A DNA stretch of 40,911 nt from Bacillota bacterium (GTDB taxonomy: Bacteria > Bacillota > Clostridia > Lachnospirales > Lachnospiraceae): contig JAEYSV010000070.1 in NCBI GenBank assembly GCA_023434365.1, positions 1 to 40,911 of the forward strand, read 5' to 3'. The position numbers and the translations under genes are program-made. Shown piece by piece: positions 17,801 to 26,230 of the stretch (positions within the stretch are counted from its first letter, which is position 1; the number at the start of each line of letters is the position of its first letter). The notes below the pieces were generated by a model, which had not been told where the DNA came from, made no database searches, and worked only from the letters and a program-made list of their open reading frames with translations.

Positions 17801-20800
17801 CGGTTCTACTGGAGGTAACATCGCGGTACCTTCTGGGTATTCCTGTGAGGATATCTTAGTTCCACCATTTGTCTCATAGGTTACCGTATGTTTCATAATA
17901 GGTTTTTCCGCTACCTTGCAAATGATTGTATACGTAGTAGATCCTAACACTGGTCCAATCCCCGGAGTTATGTTAGTAACGATTGCATTAAGAGCATTCA
18001 CCTCCTCGGTAAATAGATCCGGAGGGGTAGAACCTTTTTTCACCTTAATCACCTTATCCGCTAGGTTGATTCCCTCAAAAGTATAGGTAACTGTTGCTGA
18101 ATTATCTGCATAAACAGCCTTGTAGGTCGCTTTATCAAGAATCTCTTTGGCAAAGCCCATATCAAGGACCCTTGCATTATCAAAGGTAATCTCATTGCCC
18201 GCACTATCCTCTGCTAACACTCGTAAGAATGAGGTATATTGATTACTTTCAGGCTCATTAGTTCCCGTGTTTTTCAAAAACTCTATTGGAAAACGTTCTC
18301 CAATTTTTGCGGTAACACTACGTTTGTCCTTGGTTCCATTCCTATTTTCCACATCATTTATAGTAATAGTGTATTCTCTTGGAGTAACCTCAAAATAATA
18401 GCTCGTATCACTTGCTATAGCAAGTTCCTCTAGCTGCTGCTCCCCGTAACCTGCATATCCCTCATATTTGAGATTGCCATAGGCTGGACCATTATAGGAA
18501 TCGTAACTAATTAACTTTAATATCTCTTGTTCCGTTGGCAGGTTAAACGGTTGATTTTTATTCACACGACTACTCCAAACGGTAAGATAACCATCTTTTG
18601 CATTGCCCACCTTTACGCTTGCCGTAAATTTCTCATACAATTCGTCTGTCGCCAGATTCGTCCAGACTAAAGGAATCGTAACCGAAATATCCTTTAAGCT
18701 AAAAGCAAGCTTATCCATTTTCCAGGTAATGGTCAGATTGTTCTGCATATATTGAACATGATCCGGAACTTCCACAGTAATTACGCCGGTATCTTTATCT
18801 ATTCCAAAATGCTTGTTTGACATAGTATAATGAAACTTTTCAATGCCATACGCATATTGATCCATATCACCATCACACAGATCAATACGATTCATGAGGC
18901 GATAACCTTCTGGTAACTCCATCGCAATTCCATTGGAGCTGTTGTTGTCATTATCTTTCACCAGCAAACTCTCGCTCTCATCAATATCATAAGCAAAATC
19001 ATATACATTGTTTCGCTCACCTACTGTTAATAATGGCCATTCCTTATCTAGTAAGGTAGGTTCATATTTGAGCGCTTCATTAAATAACTGTGCCTGGAAT
19101 TTCATTTCAAGATATATACCAAATTCCAGATACAGAGCACCCATCATTTTCTCATCATATTCCCAGGTGTTCGTGTTGGCAGGTCTTAATTTACTGTACT
19201 CATAGATAAAGTATCCCCATAGTTTGACATACGGGCCAAATTCCGCACTTACTCCGATGCTACCTGCCTTGGTTGAAAAAATTCCAACCGAGATTCTAGC
19301 CTCCACTCCCATCTTAAGGCCTAGTTCCCCCATAACATAGAATTGGAATGCGAATCTTTCATCTAGCAAATCCATCTGCGAGTTACCACTGGTTCCAGAA
19401 AAGATATTTATCCAAAACGAATACCTTTTTCCGATAACGTATTCCATATTCGCACCTAATGCTAAATTGATATTTCCCTTGATGATAAAATTCACATCGA
19501 TACCAATTGCGAATATGAAAACAACTATATCTCTTTGAATAATTTCTTTATTTAAGATTTCTATCCAGTCGCTTTCATTTTGAAGCATCTGAGAATAGCG
19601 TTCCATTAGATTCTGCACTCCAGCATCTAGTTGAGTTTCACTTGTAAGGTTTAACAGCCCTGTAAGTTCCTCTGAAACGTCCGCTCCTCCTACCTTAACC
19701 TCAATCGAGATGCCGGCATAATTTTTAAGATCAACGGATGCCCGGAAGGTCAAATCCTTAAGAACAGGAATGATGAAATACCATTTCCATTTTGCTTTTA
19801 CATCCGTATCGATATCTACCGCAATCTCCTCAACAAAGGTTGCACTTAACTCTATTTTTAATTCTTCCTCATCACCCACATCTACTGCAAATTCAGCTTT
19901 AATCCCCAAAGCCAGACGTATTCCGTCTTTAAAATATTTTGAGCTTTTGTCAAGTTCTACCGTTATACTAATATCATCGCTTAATTCGACACTCCCACCG
20001 ATTCCGCGAAGTTGTTGGGCAGTAACCGCCTTACCACTTTCCTCGGTCAACGTCAAATTCTTCAGATTAGACATAGTTTTAAAACCATCTGTCTGAATAG
20101 CCGAGTTGGCAAGATAGTAAGCCGCATCCTTAGCAAAACCACTTTGTAACACTTGTTCCTCAATCTTATCTTCTAACTGTTCTGCATCAACATTATCTAG
20201 TAAAGTCTCCCCTTTTACTGGATTTTCAAGAAACAGATTCATAGAGTTTTCCATTTCTTCTACTGTTGACTTGATATATGTAATACTACTCTCATCTATT
20301 GCAGTAACTTTTCCAAAAAAGACGGCAGAATCGTCTGTAAGATTCTCAAATTCTCCCTGATAGAATACAAGAAAATCACCCACGTCAAACACCGGATCTT
20401 CTACATTGCCCATGGAATTCCATGCCGTTTTGTCAAAGCTGTCACTCTCTACATTGCCAGAATCATTTGGCAGCGTCGCTACGGTAAATGGTATGGTATC
20501 CGGCATAAACACAACATCTTGTACAGCCGACTCATCTAAGCTTTTAAAGCTAATCGTAGATCCTGATATATTGGTTATTTCAATGTATGCTACGCTATCC
20601 TCTTGATAATCCCCATTTACATAATCACGATTTCTAGGATCGGTTTGTTCATATATACAAAGAATATCACCTACGGATAAATCACCTTGCGTATATTCAA
20701 AGGTACCTTCCATCGTACTAGTTGTCTCACTACTTAATAATCCAAGATTTAAGACTTCCACAGGTTTCGTCTCCCCACGAAGCAGATAGGACATATCCTC

Positions 20801-21685
20801 TGTATCTTTGATGTAAATGATGTCATTATTAAGAGAAAGATTCATTACTTCTTCTTTATATATAGTAAAAGAAGCAGTGCGAATGGTATCCGCCTTCTCA
20901 TAAAAATTCAGTCCCTCAGAAAGAGCTAATTCATAAGATGCACCAGGGATAAATCCAGTTGTGGCCTTAACTTTATAATGCTTCTCCTTAAGCAAACTTA
21001 CCGTTAACTCTATTGGTTCTGAGCCGTCCATTGGAGTTAATGTAATATGATTTTTTATCTCTTCTTCCGATTGTTCTGAATTAGATATAATATCAAAGGA
21101 CAAAGTTGTTGGCTGATCACTTAATGAAAAGGAAGTTAGTGTCAATGTTTCTTTTGGAGGTAATTTGTCATACTTCGCATAAAGGGTCAGGTCAGATGTG
21201 ATTGTGTCCTCGCCATAAAATGGTTGCCCATTTTCCAAAAACCATCCATGAAATGTATAACCCTCTTTTGAGGTCTGAGGTGTTTGCTCAAGACTGCTTC
21301 CCTTCTTGATCAATATTGGTGAGATGTTACTTCCACCATCTGTATCAAAAGTAATAGTACAGCTTTCACCCAGTATAACATCTAAGCCCGCAACATACTT
21401 TTCCAGTTTCAGCAAATCTTCCATATCAATTTGACCATCAATATTGACATCTGAAGCTTCTTCATCAATATCTATATCATATTCTGCCAGATATTTTTTA
21501 AGTTCTGTAACATCATCGGCATCCACCACTTTGTCTCGGTTGACATCTCCATATATAATGTCGAACTCAGTATCTGCAAGTGCCGTTATCGGCAATCCAT
21601 GAAACACCATACATATTGCAAGCATCATAGCTATAATCCGCCGGTGCCTTGTTCTAAATACTTTGAGTATCTTTAACTTATTCAT
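14825..21685 (-). CDS. Giant sortase-anchored surface protein with dockerin-like and cohesin-like modules
   Basis: The protein has about 2286 residues. Rough positions, counted from an ATG 33 bp upstream of the preferred start: signal peptide 12-48 (basic, then hydrophobic, ending ALAD); dockerin-like pair 55-113 with two calcium loops (GDVNRDKVVDADD and SDVNIDGQIDMED); InlB/Flg_new repeat 120-183; long beta-rich region of unknown family 190-1250; two more InlB-type repeats 1275-1417 (GYNFGGWY, GYAFQGWF); cohesin-like fold 1895-2020 (VDVTLNML, GIWGVKAEVAYDHNLLTL); two Ig/OmpL47-like domains 2026-2215; acidic repeats (ETDVPEPD) 2216-2258; sorting signal TPKTGD at 2260, helix and basic tail. 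The ATG at 21685 has GGAGGG 5 bp upstream. Likely wall-anchored adhesin or scaffold; the ligand is unknown. Confidence 0.85.
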   Translation of the reverse strand: MNKLKILKVFRTRHRRIIAMMLAICMVFHGLPITALADTEFDIIYGDVNRDKVVDADDVTELKKYLAEYDIDIDEEASDVNIDGQIDMEDLLKLEKYVAGLDVILGESCTITFDTDGGSNISPILIKKGSSLEQTPQTSKEGYTFHGWFLENGQPFYGEDTITSDLTLYAKYDKLPPKETLTLTSFSLSDQPTTLSFDIISNSEQSEEEIKNHITLTPMDGSEPIELTVSLLKEKHYKVKATTGFIPGASYELALSEGLNFYEKADTIRTASFTIYKEEVMNLSLNNDIIYIKDTEDMSYLLRGETKPVEVLNLGLLSSETTSTMEGTFEYTQGDLSVGDILCIYEQTDPRNRDYVNGDYQEDSVAYIEITNISGSTISFKSLDESAVQDVVFMPDTIPFTVATLPNDSGNVESDSFDKTAWNSMGNVEDPVFDVGDFLVFYQGEFENLTDDSAVFFGKVTAIDESSITYIKSTVEEMENSMNLFLENPVKGETLLDNVDAEQLEDKIEEQVLQSGFAKDAAYYLANSAIQTDGFKTMSNLKNLTLTEESGKAVTAQQLRGIGGSVELSDDISITVELDKSSKYFKDGIRLALGIKAEFAVDVGDEEELKIELSATFVEEIAVDIDTDVKAKWKWYFIIPVLKDLTFRASVDLKNYAGISIEVKVGGADVSEELTGLLNLTSETQLDAGVQNLMERYSQMLQNESDWIEILNKEIIQRDIVVFIFAIGIDVNFIIKGNINLALGANMEYVIGKRYSFWINIFSGTSGNSQMDLLDERFAFQFYVMGELGLKMGVEARISVGIFSTKAGSIGVSAEFGPYVKLWGYFIYEYSKLRPANTNTWEYDEKMMGALYLEFGIYLEMKFQAQLFNEALKYEPTLLDKEWPLLTVGERNNVYDFAYDIDESESLLVKDNDNNSSNGIAMELPEGYRLMNRIDLCDGDMDQYAYGIEKFHYTMSNKHFGIDKDTGVITVEVPDHVQYMQNNLTITWKMDKLAFSLKDISVTIPLVWTNLATDELYEKFTASVKVGNAKDGYLTVWSSRVNKNQPFNLPTEQEILKLISYDSYNGPAYGNLKYEGYAGYGEQQLEELAIASDTSYYFEVTPREYTITINDVENRNGTKDKRSVTAKIGERFPIEFLKNTGTNEPESNQYTSFLRVLAEDSAGNEITFDNARVLDMGFAKEILDKATYKAVYADNSATVTYTFEGINLADKVIKVKKGSTPPDLFTEEVNALNAIVTNITPGIGPVLGSTTYTIICKVAEKPIMKHTVTYETNGGTKISSQEYPEGTAMLPPVEPTKNGYNFGGWYSDEVLKTPFDFTVMPSKDITIYVKWLPKEYQVILDANEGSLPEDTANPITVAYGEAYGTLPTPTRTGYAFQGWFTNRVSGELITSTTMVNLMDHQTLYAQWGRKATIDQSMIQFATNQIHDYNTTHQPVQFSTGESGIAYDSFHVEYKRQGLDTTWKSEAVNAGTYDVRITRPEDDKYRSFEKMYTAVMTINKIARTITADPMVKETLYACLLIEDLPKGAYLGDGTVEYAVSTSKTIPTTGWQQSKAFVNLPKGNYYLFARVKEGENYLATSNTAVSTIAYSVAGITRNTYGYDYYTYIKTSDVSKAGTDAIIGGTFSFYDGTSTTWSHFDNSANDFERNGGDFYAVNTSNALEPWMITSALITYEKKSTSAGWHCAYFYPHVRNSSNTQQYITGSMITVNRWFEDSTDSQSGLVGESMKRRITSVGNFNSDSAYNGFIRSMSLNENSSEDTFTYDGLIKDQYAHFGTSYNVYQHSDAPALSVNCAGYEEYFNVGINTITLKSGALYQAMTKDGVNEINATVTLQFPTRSTTADTATWTKQVTFTLDQLSGMVQSRSITNSSMMRAGIPVLPMISTVINQQNGLVDVTLNMLDNAGIWGVKAEVAYDHNLLTLIQDSVGEVFDVDEITPPESLTKEKYIFLASRNKFTNTDQKGKLVTLRFKVNKDIELTDYPITLRLVQAINASSDKVEVGLSQAYQNIDVSKPVVVVNSGNYVSDTWTKDKVTLSITNATPNLGTTNFMYQKDGGEWKSYKEPIVITNESGKMRYSFKAISESGIESEIETFIVKRDTKSPSSSISIGENSWTQYLDTIDYDLCYHSAQIVTVNATDGESGVKKVQYYVSDKKVDDPNTIADWTEYVGSFDLIPDNKYVIYVRVIDHAGNSVIINSDGIVIENTQEDSDEEDTETDVPEPDKGDEDTETDVPEPDEGDEDTEPETGDGNTPKTGDNSNIALWIALLFVSGGVLAAMGITQKRRKKSM

Positions 21686-21723
21686 TTGATTCCCTCCGCT
21701 GTAAAGACTTTTTATCATTTAAC

Positions 21724-21729
21724 ATTCTA
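21724..21729 (-). promoter_or_regulatory. Candidate -10 element of the giant surface protein gene
   Basis: TAGAAT is read on the minus strand, 39 bp before the start codon. The -35 position holds GGGGTT, a poor match, so an activator is expected to be needed. The LytTR-like repeats begin about 33 bp upstream of this element. Confidence 0.45.
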
Positions 21730-21761
21730 GCAAATAGGACAAAAAAAACCCCCCCTACTTC

Positions 21762-21791
21762 GCGAAATGTCGATTTAAGGGAGCGAAATAC
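21762..21791 (-). promoter_or_regulatory. Candidate LytTR-type double binding site
   Basis: On the minus strand GTATTTCGC (21791-21783) and ACATTTCGC (21770-21762) are direct 9-bp repeats sharing ATTTCGC. The spacer is exactly 12 bp, so the period is 21 bp. LytTR regulators such as AgrA bind two 9-bp direct repeats with 12-13 bp between them. The site lies upstream of the -35-less promoter of the surface protein and beside the promoter of the LytTR gene itself. Confidence 0.6.
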
Positions 21792-21803
21792 AGTCTAATT
21801 TGA

Positions 21804-21832
21804 TTGAAAAAGTCGTATTTGTTTGTTAGAAT
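21804..21832 (+). promoter_or_regulatory. Sigma-A promoter of the LytTR two-component operon
   Basis: TTGAAA (21804-21809) and TAGAAT (21827-21832) are 17 bp apart, with the predicted start near 21839 and a 32-nt leader. Unlike the divergent promoter it has both hexamers and should be active without help. Confidence 0.7.
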
Positions 21833-21870
21833 CAATCTTGAACTTATTCATGAACAAAAGAGGTGATCAA

Positions 21871-22584
21871 ATGCTACGAATTGCAGTATGTGATGATGAT
21901 GACGGATGTATAGAAATGACAAAGCAGATGCTGTCTACCTGGGCTTCAGAAAATGATATACTGGTAGAAATTCATTGTTTTAACAACGGGGATGCCTTAA
22001 TTACAAAAAGCACAATCACTAAGATGGACATCATCTTACTGGATATTGTCATGCCGTTATTAAACGGAATGGATACTGCACGGGAATTACGTGTCAGAGA
22101 TCAGGATGCGAAAATCATTTTCCTAACCTCCTCTCCAGAGTTTGCCCTTGAATCCTATTCCATTAAGGCAACCAACTACTGTCTGAAACCGATTACCTAT
22201 CACAGATTAAAAGAGATCCTTGATGATTGCATCGTTGCATTACGCAAAGAACCTAAGCATCTGGTTCTTAAAACCGTATGTGGTTATCAAAAAATATATT
22301 TTCATGATATTGAGTATATAGAAGCACAGAATAAAAGGGTTAGTATCTATCTGAGGTCCAGAAAAACAGTAGAAGTTACAGAACCATTGTATGCCTTTGA
22401 AGATAGATTCCTGAATACCGACGGGTTTTTTAAGTGCCACCGAAGCTACCTTGTTTACATCCCAAATGTAGATTACTTTAGTAACACCGATATTAAAACA
22501 AAATCAGGGAGAAGTATCCCTATCGCCAGAGGTTATGGCAAATCATTTCAGGAAGCGTATTTTATGACGATGTTTCAAGAATAA
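21871..22584 (+). CDS. LytTR-family response regulator (AgrA-like)
   Basis: This 237-residue regulator has a receiver domain (residues 1-120; acidic CDDDD, phospho-acceptor Asp58 in LLDIVMP, Lys in YCLKPI) and a C-terminal LytTR DNA-binding domain (about 135-235; YQKIYFHDIEYIEAQNKRVS, FFKCHRSYLVY, SGRSIPIARGYGK). AGAGGTGA lies just before the ATG at 21871; an in-frame ATG 48 bp upstream would fall in the leader and is not preferred. It is co-transcribed with the kinase 22 bp downstream. The direct repeats at 21762-21791 suggest that it activates the divergent giant surface protein gene. Confidence 0.9.
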   Translation: MLRIAVCDDDDGCIEMTKQMLSTWASENDILVEIHCFNNGDALITKSTITKMDIILLDIVMPLLNGMDTARELRVRDQDAKIIFLTSSPEFALESYSIKATNYCLKPITYHRLKEILDDCIVALRKEPKHLVLKTVCGYQKIYFHDIEYIEAQNKRVSIYLRSRKTVEVTEPLYAFEDRFLNTDGFFKCHRSYLVYIPNVDYFSNTDIKTKSGRSIPIARGYGKSFQEAYFMTMFQE

Positions 22585-22606
22585 CTAGTAAGGAGGTGCT
22601 GATTAG

Positions 22607-23872
22607 ATGGAAGTAGCATTTGGTCTTCTTCATTTTGGTACATTACTCTTGTTTGGGGTTTTTGTATCGGCAGCATTTTTGAGCATTTCACTAAATAAAA
22701 AGAATACTCTGACTCTGCTTATGATCAGCTTTGCTCTCTTATTACTACAAGGATTCATCTATCTCTATTGGGGCATGGAAAAAACAGAATGGTTATATCC
22801 ATTTATATCTCATCTACCACTCGTCATCTGTTATGTTTCATATTATAAGCGAGGATTCATATCAAGCATTTATTCCGTCATGTCTGCTTACCTTTGCTGT
22901 CAGATTAGCAAATGGATTGGTCTACTTGCATTCACCATTTCTGAAGAGAGTTGGGTTATGTATATGACCCGCGTTGTTGTAAACATCGCGGTATTATTAT
23001 TTGTAATCAAATTCATCGCCTCCTCCATTGCAACGATTCTGGCAAAACCGAAAAAAACGATTGTCATCTTTGGTTTTTTACCCGCAACCTATTATGTATT
23101 CGATTATATTACCACTGTCTATACCGATTTGTTATATGGGGGCTCACAAGTTGTATTTGAATTTTTACCCTTTGCTTTTAGTATTGCCTACCTGATTTTT
23201 AGTATCATTTACTTTATCGAATATGAAGAAAAGTGTGAGAAAGAACGGCATCGTCAGCTGATGGAAATACAAAAATCGCAATCCATCAAAGAAATTGAAG
23301 CCATCAGACGCTCAGAATATGAAATCAGCCTTCTCCGCCATGATATGCGTCATTTTCTGCACAACATCTTATCCTACATAGAAAACGATAACAACGATAA
23401 AGCCATCTCCTATATCAATAAAGTGACAGATGTTGTATATAGAACAGCGTTGCACAGATTCTGCGATAATGAGCTTGTCAATATGGTCCTATCCTCTTAT
23501 GAAAGCAAAATGATTGAGCGTAGTATCAGATTACACGCATCCATTAAGATTCCAAAAGATCTTCCCTGCTCCGACGTTGATTTTACCTCTATTTTGTCAA
23601 ATGGCTTGGAAAATGCGATTCATGCAGTTTCTGATCTAGACCCTAAGAAAAGAGAAATCCAGCTTGACCTCAGAATGAACGAAAATAAACTGCTACTCTC
23701 TATCAAGAATTCTTATGAACAACATCCAGAAATCGTAGATGGCCTTCCGATTACTCATAAGATGGGCCATGGACTTGGCACACAAAGTATCAAATATGTT
23801 ACCGAACGGCTCAAAGGTAACTGCCAGTTCACTTCAGAAAACGGTACTTTCACTTTGCGTGTAGTATTATAA
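22607..23872 (+). CDS. AgrC-like membrane sensor histidine kinase (GHKL)
   Basis: This 421-residue kinase has about six membrane helices in residues 5-205, a linker coiled coil, a DHp motif LLRHDMRHFLHNIL with the phospho-acceptor His near residue 244-248, and a GHKL ATPase domain with N-box NGLENAIHAV near 332 and GHGLGTQSI near 390. AAGGAGG precedes the ATG. Kinases of this class often sense a peptide; no precursor peptide gene of the AgrD type, and no AgrB-like protease, is visible nearby, so the signal may come from the envelope. It is the partner of the preceding LytTR regulator. Confidence 0.9.
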   Translation: MEVAFGLLHFGTLLLFGVFVSAAFLSISLNKKNTLTLLMISFALLLLQGFIYLYWGMEKTEWLYPFISHLPLVICYVSYYKRGFISSIYSVMSAYLCCQISKWIGLLAFTISEESWVMYMTRVVVNIAVLLFVIKFIASSIATILAKPKKTIVIFGFLPATYYVFDYITTVYTDLLYGGSQVVFEFLPFAFSIAYLIFSIIYFIEYEEKCEKERHRQLMEIQKSQSIKEIEAIRRSEYEISLLRHDMRHFLHNILSYIENDNNDKAISYINKVTDVVYRTALHRFCDNELVNMVLSSYESKMIERSIRLHASIKIPKDLPCSDVDFTSILSNGLENAIHAVSDLDPKKREIQLDLRMNENKLLLSIKNSYEQHPEIVDGLPITHKMGHGLGTQSIKYVTERLKGNCQFTSENGTFTLRVVL

Positions 23873-23902
23873 CAGTAATCATAATAAGATTAAATATATA
23901 AA

Positions 23903-23937
23903 TGGTCCTTTGCTCTTATGAAAAGAACAAAGGACCA
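23903..23937. terminator. Hairpin terminator between convergent genes
   Basis: TGGTCCTTTG and CAAAGGACCA pair perfectly over 10 bp with a 15-nt loop that itself can pair. T-runs are short on both sides. It separates the kinase gene from the convergent chemotaxis receptor gene. Confidence 0.65.
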
Positions 23938-23974
23938 CTTTAGTTGTCATTTCGCTTCGCTACAAATACAAAAT

Positions 23975-25693
23975 CTATATTTTAAAACTAGCAACTAACG
24001 TAGTTAAGCTATCCGCTACTGTTGCTTGATTCTGTGCCATCTCTGATATCTGCTTTGCACCAAGAGTAGTCTGCTCAATATTGTCTCGAATCTGCTCAAA
24101 GTTTGTTGTCGTCTCACCTATCGTTGCCGCAACACTCTGAATGACACTGCTAATTTCCTCCGTGGAGGCATTAAGTTCTTGTGCCATTGATGCGGTATCC
24201 TGTGAGAATTCGCTTACATATGCTGCGTCTTTTTCATAAAGTGAGCCAGTTTGAACTAATAACTCATAATCTAGCTTAACTCGTCCATCAACAAATTCCA
24301 GAACGTCGTTCGAGTTTTTTGCCATTTTGTCAAAGGCATTTTTCACATCTTGAACTACCTTAGTAATCTGTTTGACATGTTCAGTAGACTGATCAGCAAG
24401 ATTACCAATTTCACTGGCAACAACACCAAATCCTCTACCATGTTCTCCTGCTCTTGCCGCTTCAATGGCAGCATTCAACGCGAGAAGATTTGTTTGCTCT
24501 GCTATTCCATTGATTAAATTAGCTACATTTACAATTTCTTCAACTACATTCCCTTGTTCAATCGCGCTTTTAATATTTTTCTGCTTTTCTATGTATAACT
24601 CATCTGCCAATTGCTTTGATTCTTGTCCTTGCTTCTTAATATGAACCGCGCGTGACTGAATCTCAACTGCCTCACTACTGCTTTCTGAAGAAGAATTAGC
24701 TAACTGAGTTACTCCAGATTCCACTTGTTCTATTGTTGAGGTTAATTCCTCCGTAACTTGCCTTATATCCACTACGTTTCCATTAATCGTATTGGTATTC
24801 TCACTAATGACAGTAAAGCTACCAGATATATCTTCGAGTGTTGCAGATAGTTCTTCACTCGACGCAGCAATCGTCTTTGTCTGTTCCATAATACCAATTA
24901 TAATATTACGTATATTTTCCTTCGCCTGATTAATTGCTTGAATTAATTTACCGACTTCATCATTGCTTTTTGTAGTAACTTCAACTGTCAGATCCCCTCT
25001 TCCAAGTGCGTCGGCAATAACTAATCCCTTTTTAACTGCTCTGGAAATACCAAATGATAAGATCAGTCCTACTAAAATAGCAAATGAAAAACTACCTAGT
25101 ATAATAGCTGACGTGATTACTGTGGTCTGCTTAGCACTTTCAATATTATTATTATTACGTACAGCAGCAATTTTATCGTTATCTGATATTAATTGATTTA
25201 TTTTTGCAAACATTTGTAATCTGGCATCCGTTACTTTTCGCATAATCGTTTCTGTTTTCTCATAATCCTGTGCCAGTGCATAGTCTATCAAGGTCTGCCG
25301 TTCTGATAAATATTGTTGTTCAAGTATAAGAAAGGAATCCCATACTAACTTCAGTGTTTGAGGGAGTTCCCTTTCTTTATAACTATTAACCAGTTCATTC
25401 ACTTTTCCCTGTTTTTGTTCAATTTTTGTTACTGCATTCTTAGTTCTATTTGGATTTTTTTGATATATTATCTCCTGTATCTCTGCAGAAATCTCCAAGA
25501 GATTTTCTTTAATTTGACGAAGTTCATTACTACTTGCCATAATATCAGTATACATTTCTTCGCCATTAGCAGCTATTTTATTCAGATTAACGAGTGCAAA
25601 TACTCCCCCCGCTCCCATCATCAGGGCCATAATTAAGAATCCTACTAATAATTTTGTTCTAATTGATACTGCGATTTTTCGCTTTTTCTTCAC
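23975..25693 (-). CDS. Methyl-accepting chemotaxis protein
   Basis: This 572-residue membrane receptor has a first helix at residues 12-33, an extracellular four-helix-bundle domain (about 34-185), a second helix near 190-212, a HAMP domain (about 213-265) and a long cytoplasmic coiled coil with the signalling tip GEHGRGFGVVASEIGNLADQ near 430. It would control the CheA kinase and flagellar motion. The start is GTG at 25693, supported by AGGAGGA about 8 bp upstream; no ATG is available nearby. It stands without other che genes. A possible short peptide frame ends 27 bp upstream. Confidence 0.92.
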   Translation of the reverse strand: MKKKRKIAVSIRTKLLVGFLIMALMMGAGGVFALVNLNKIAANGEEMYTDIMASSNELRQIKENLLEISAEIQEIIYQKNPNRTKNAVTKIEQKQGKVNELVNSYKERELPQTLKLVWDSFLILEQQYLSERQTLIDYALAQDYEKTETIMRKVTDARLQMFAKINQLISDNDKIAAVRNNNNIESAKQTTVITSAIILGSFSFAILVGLILSFGISRAVKKGLVIADALGRGDLTVEVTTKSNDEVGKLIQAINQAKENIRNIIIGIMEQTKTIAASSEELSATLEDISGSFTVISENTNTINGNVVDIRQVTEELTSTIEQVESGVTQLANSSSESSSEAVEIQSRAVHIKKQGQESKQLADELYIEKQKNIKSAIEQGNVVEEIVNVANLINGIAEQTNLLALNAAIEAARAGEHGRGFGVVASEIGNLADQSTEHVKQITKVVQDVKNAFDKMAKNSNDVLEFVDGRVKLDYELLVQTGSLYEKDAAYVSEFSQDTASMAQELNASTEEISSVIQSVAATIGETTTNFEQIRDNIEQTTLGAKQISEMAQNQATVADSLTTLVASFKI

Positions 25694-25720
25694 TTGTATT
25701 TCCTCCTGATGCCAAAAAAC

Positions 25721-25831
25721 TTAGTCTTCTGCTTTTTTAAAGTATGCAACTTTATGTAAATTTTCGTTGTTAAGATTTTCAAATGAATCCAAATCCTTCC
25801 AGTAACTATTATGTTTATGACTATTATTAAT
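25721..25831 (-). CDS. Possible 36-residue peptide with non-standard ATT start
   Basis: An open frame preceding the chemotaxis receptor encodes a soluble, charged peptide (core YWKDLDSFENL, then HKVAYFKKAED). It ends in TAA 27 bp before the receptor's GTG. AGGAGGG at 25842-25836 lies 4 bp before an ATT codon; no ATG, GTG or TTG exists in frame before the upstream stop. The composition looks coding. It could be a real small protein, a leader peptide, or the tail of a decayed gene. Confidence 0.3.
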   Translation of the reverse strand: MNNSHKHNSYWKDLDSFENLNNENLHKVAYFKKAED

Positions 25832-26153
25832 CCTTCCCTCCTATCGCTGTTAATTCTTTTACTGACAATTTATACAGTTATCAGTAAACAAATGGAATAC
25901 AACGTAAAATTTACCAGTTTGCATATAATATATCGACAATATACTTATTATTCAAAAGACATAAATTAATGTTTTGTCACTTTTCGGACAATCGTTCGCC
26001 TGTAGTCTATATATTACAATGTATTTCATATATACTAAGCTATTTAGTGGAATGTTTTTCAGCTAAGAGATTCGTGTCAATGGTTTTTCGAAATACGTAA
26101 AACTTACTCCTCCATGTATAATCTGTCTCGCATCCTCAATCATAGCTAATTAT
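25832..26153. other. Intergenic region upstream of the chemotaxis receptor
   Basis: This AT-rich DNA has no convincing reading frame. TTTACTGA (25858-25865) and TCAGTAAA (25881-25888) are an 8-bp inverted repeat around a TATAAA on the minus strand, possibly an operator over the receptor promoter. The -35 match (TTCCAT) is poor. Nothing else stands out. Confidence 0.4.
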
Positions 26154-26200
26154 AAAAAGACTGATTTCACCTAATATTGCTAAGTAAAACCAGTCTTTTT
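26154..26200 (-). terminator. Terminator after the MFS remnant
   Basis: AAAAAGACTGaTTT and AAAcCAGTCTTTTT form a 14-bp stem with one mismatch and end in a T5 run on either strand. It lies 31 bp downstream of the transporter remnant's stop. Confidence 0.7.
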
Positions 26201-26230
26201 CTTAAGATTCTTCATATTTTTTTATTCTAT

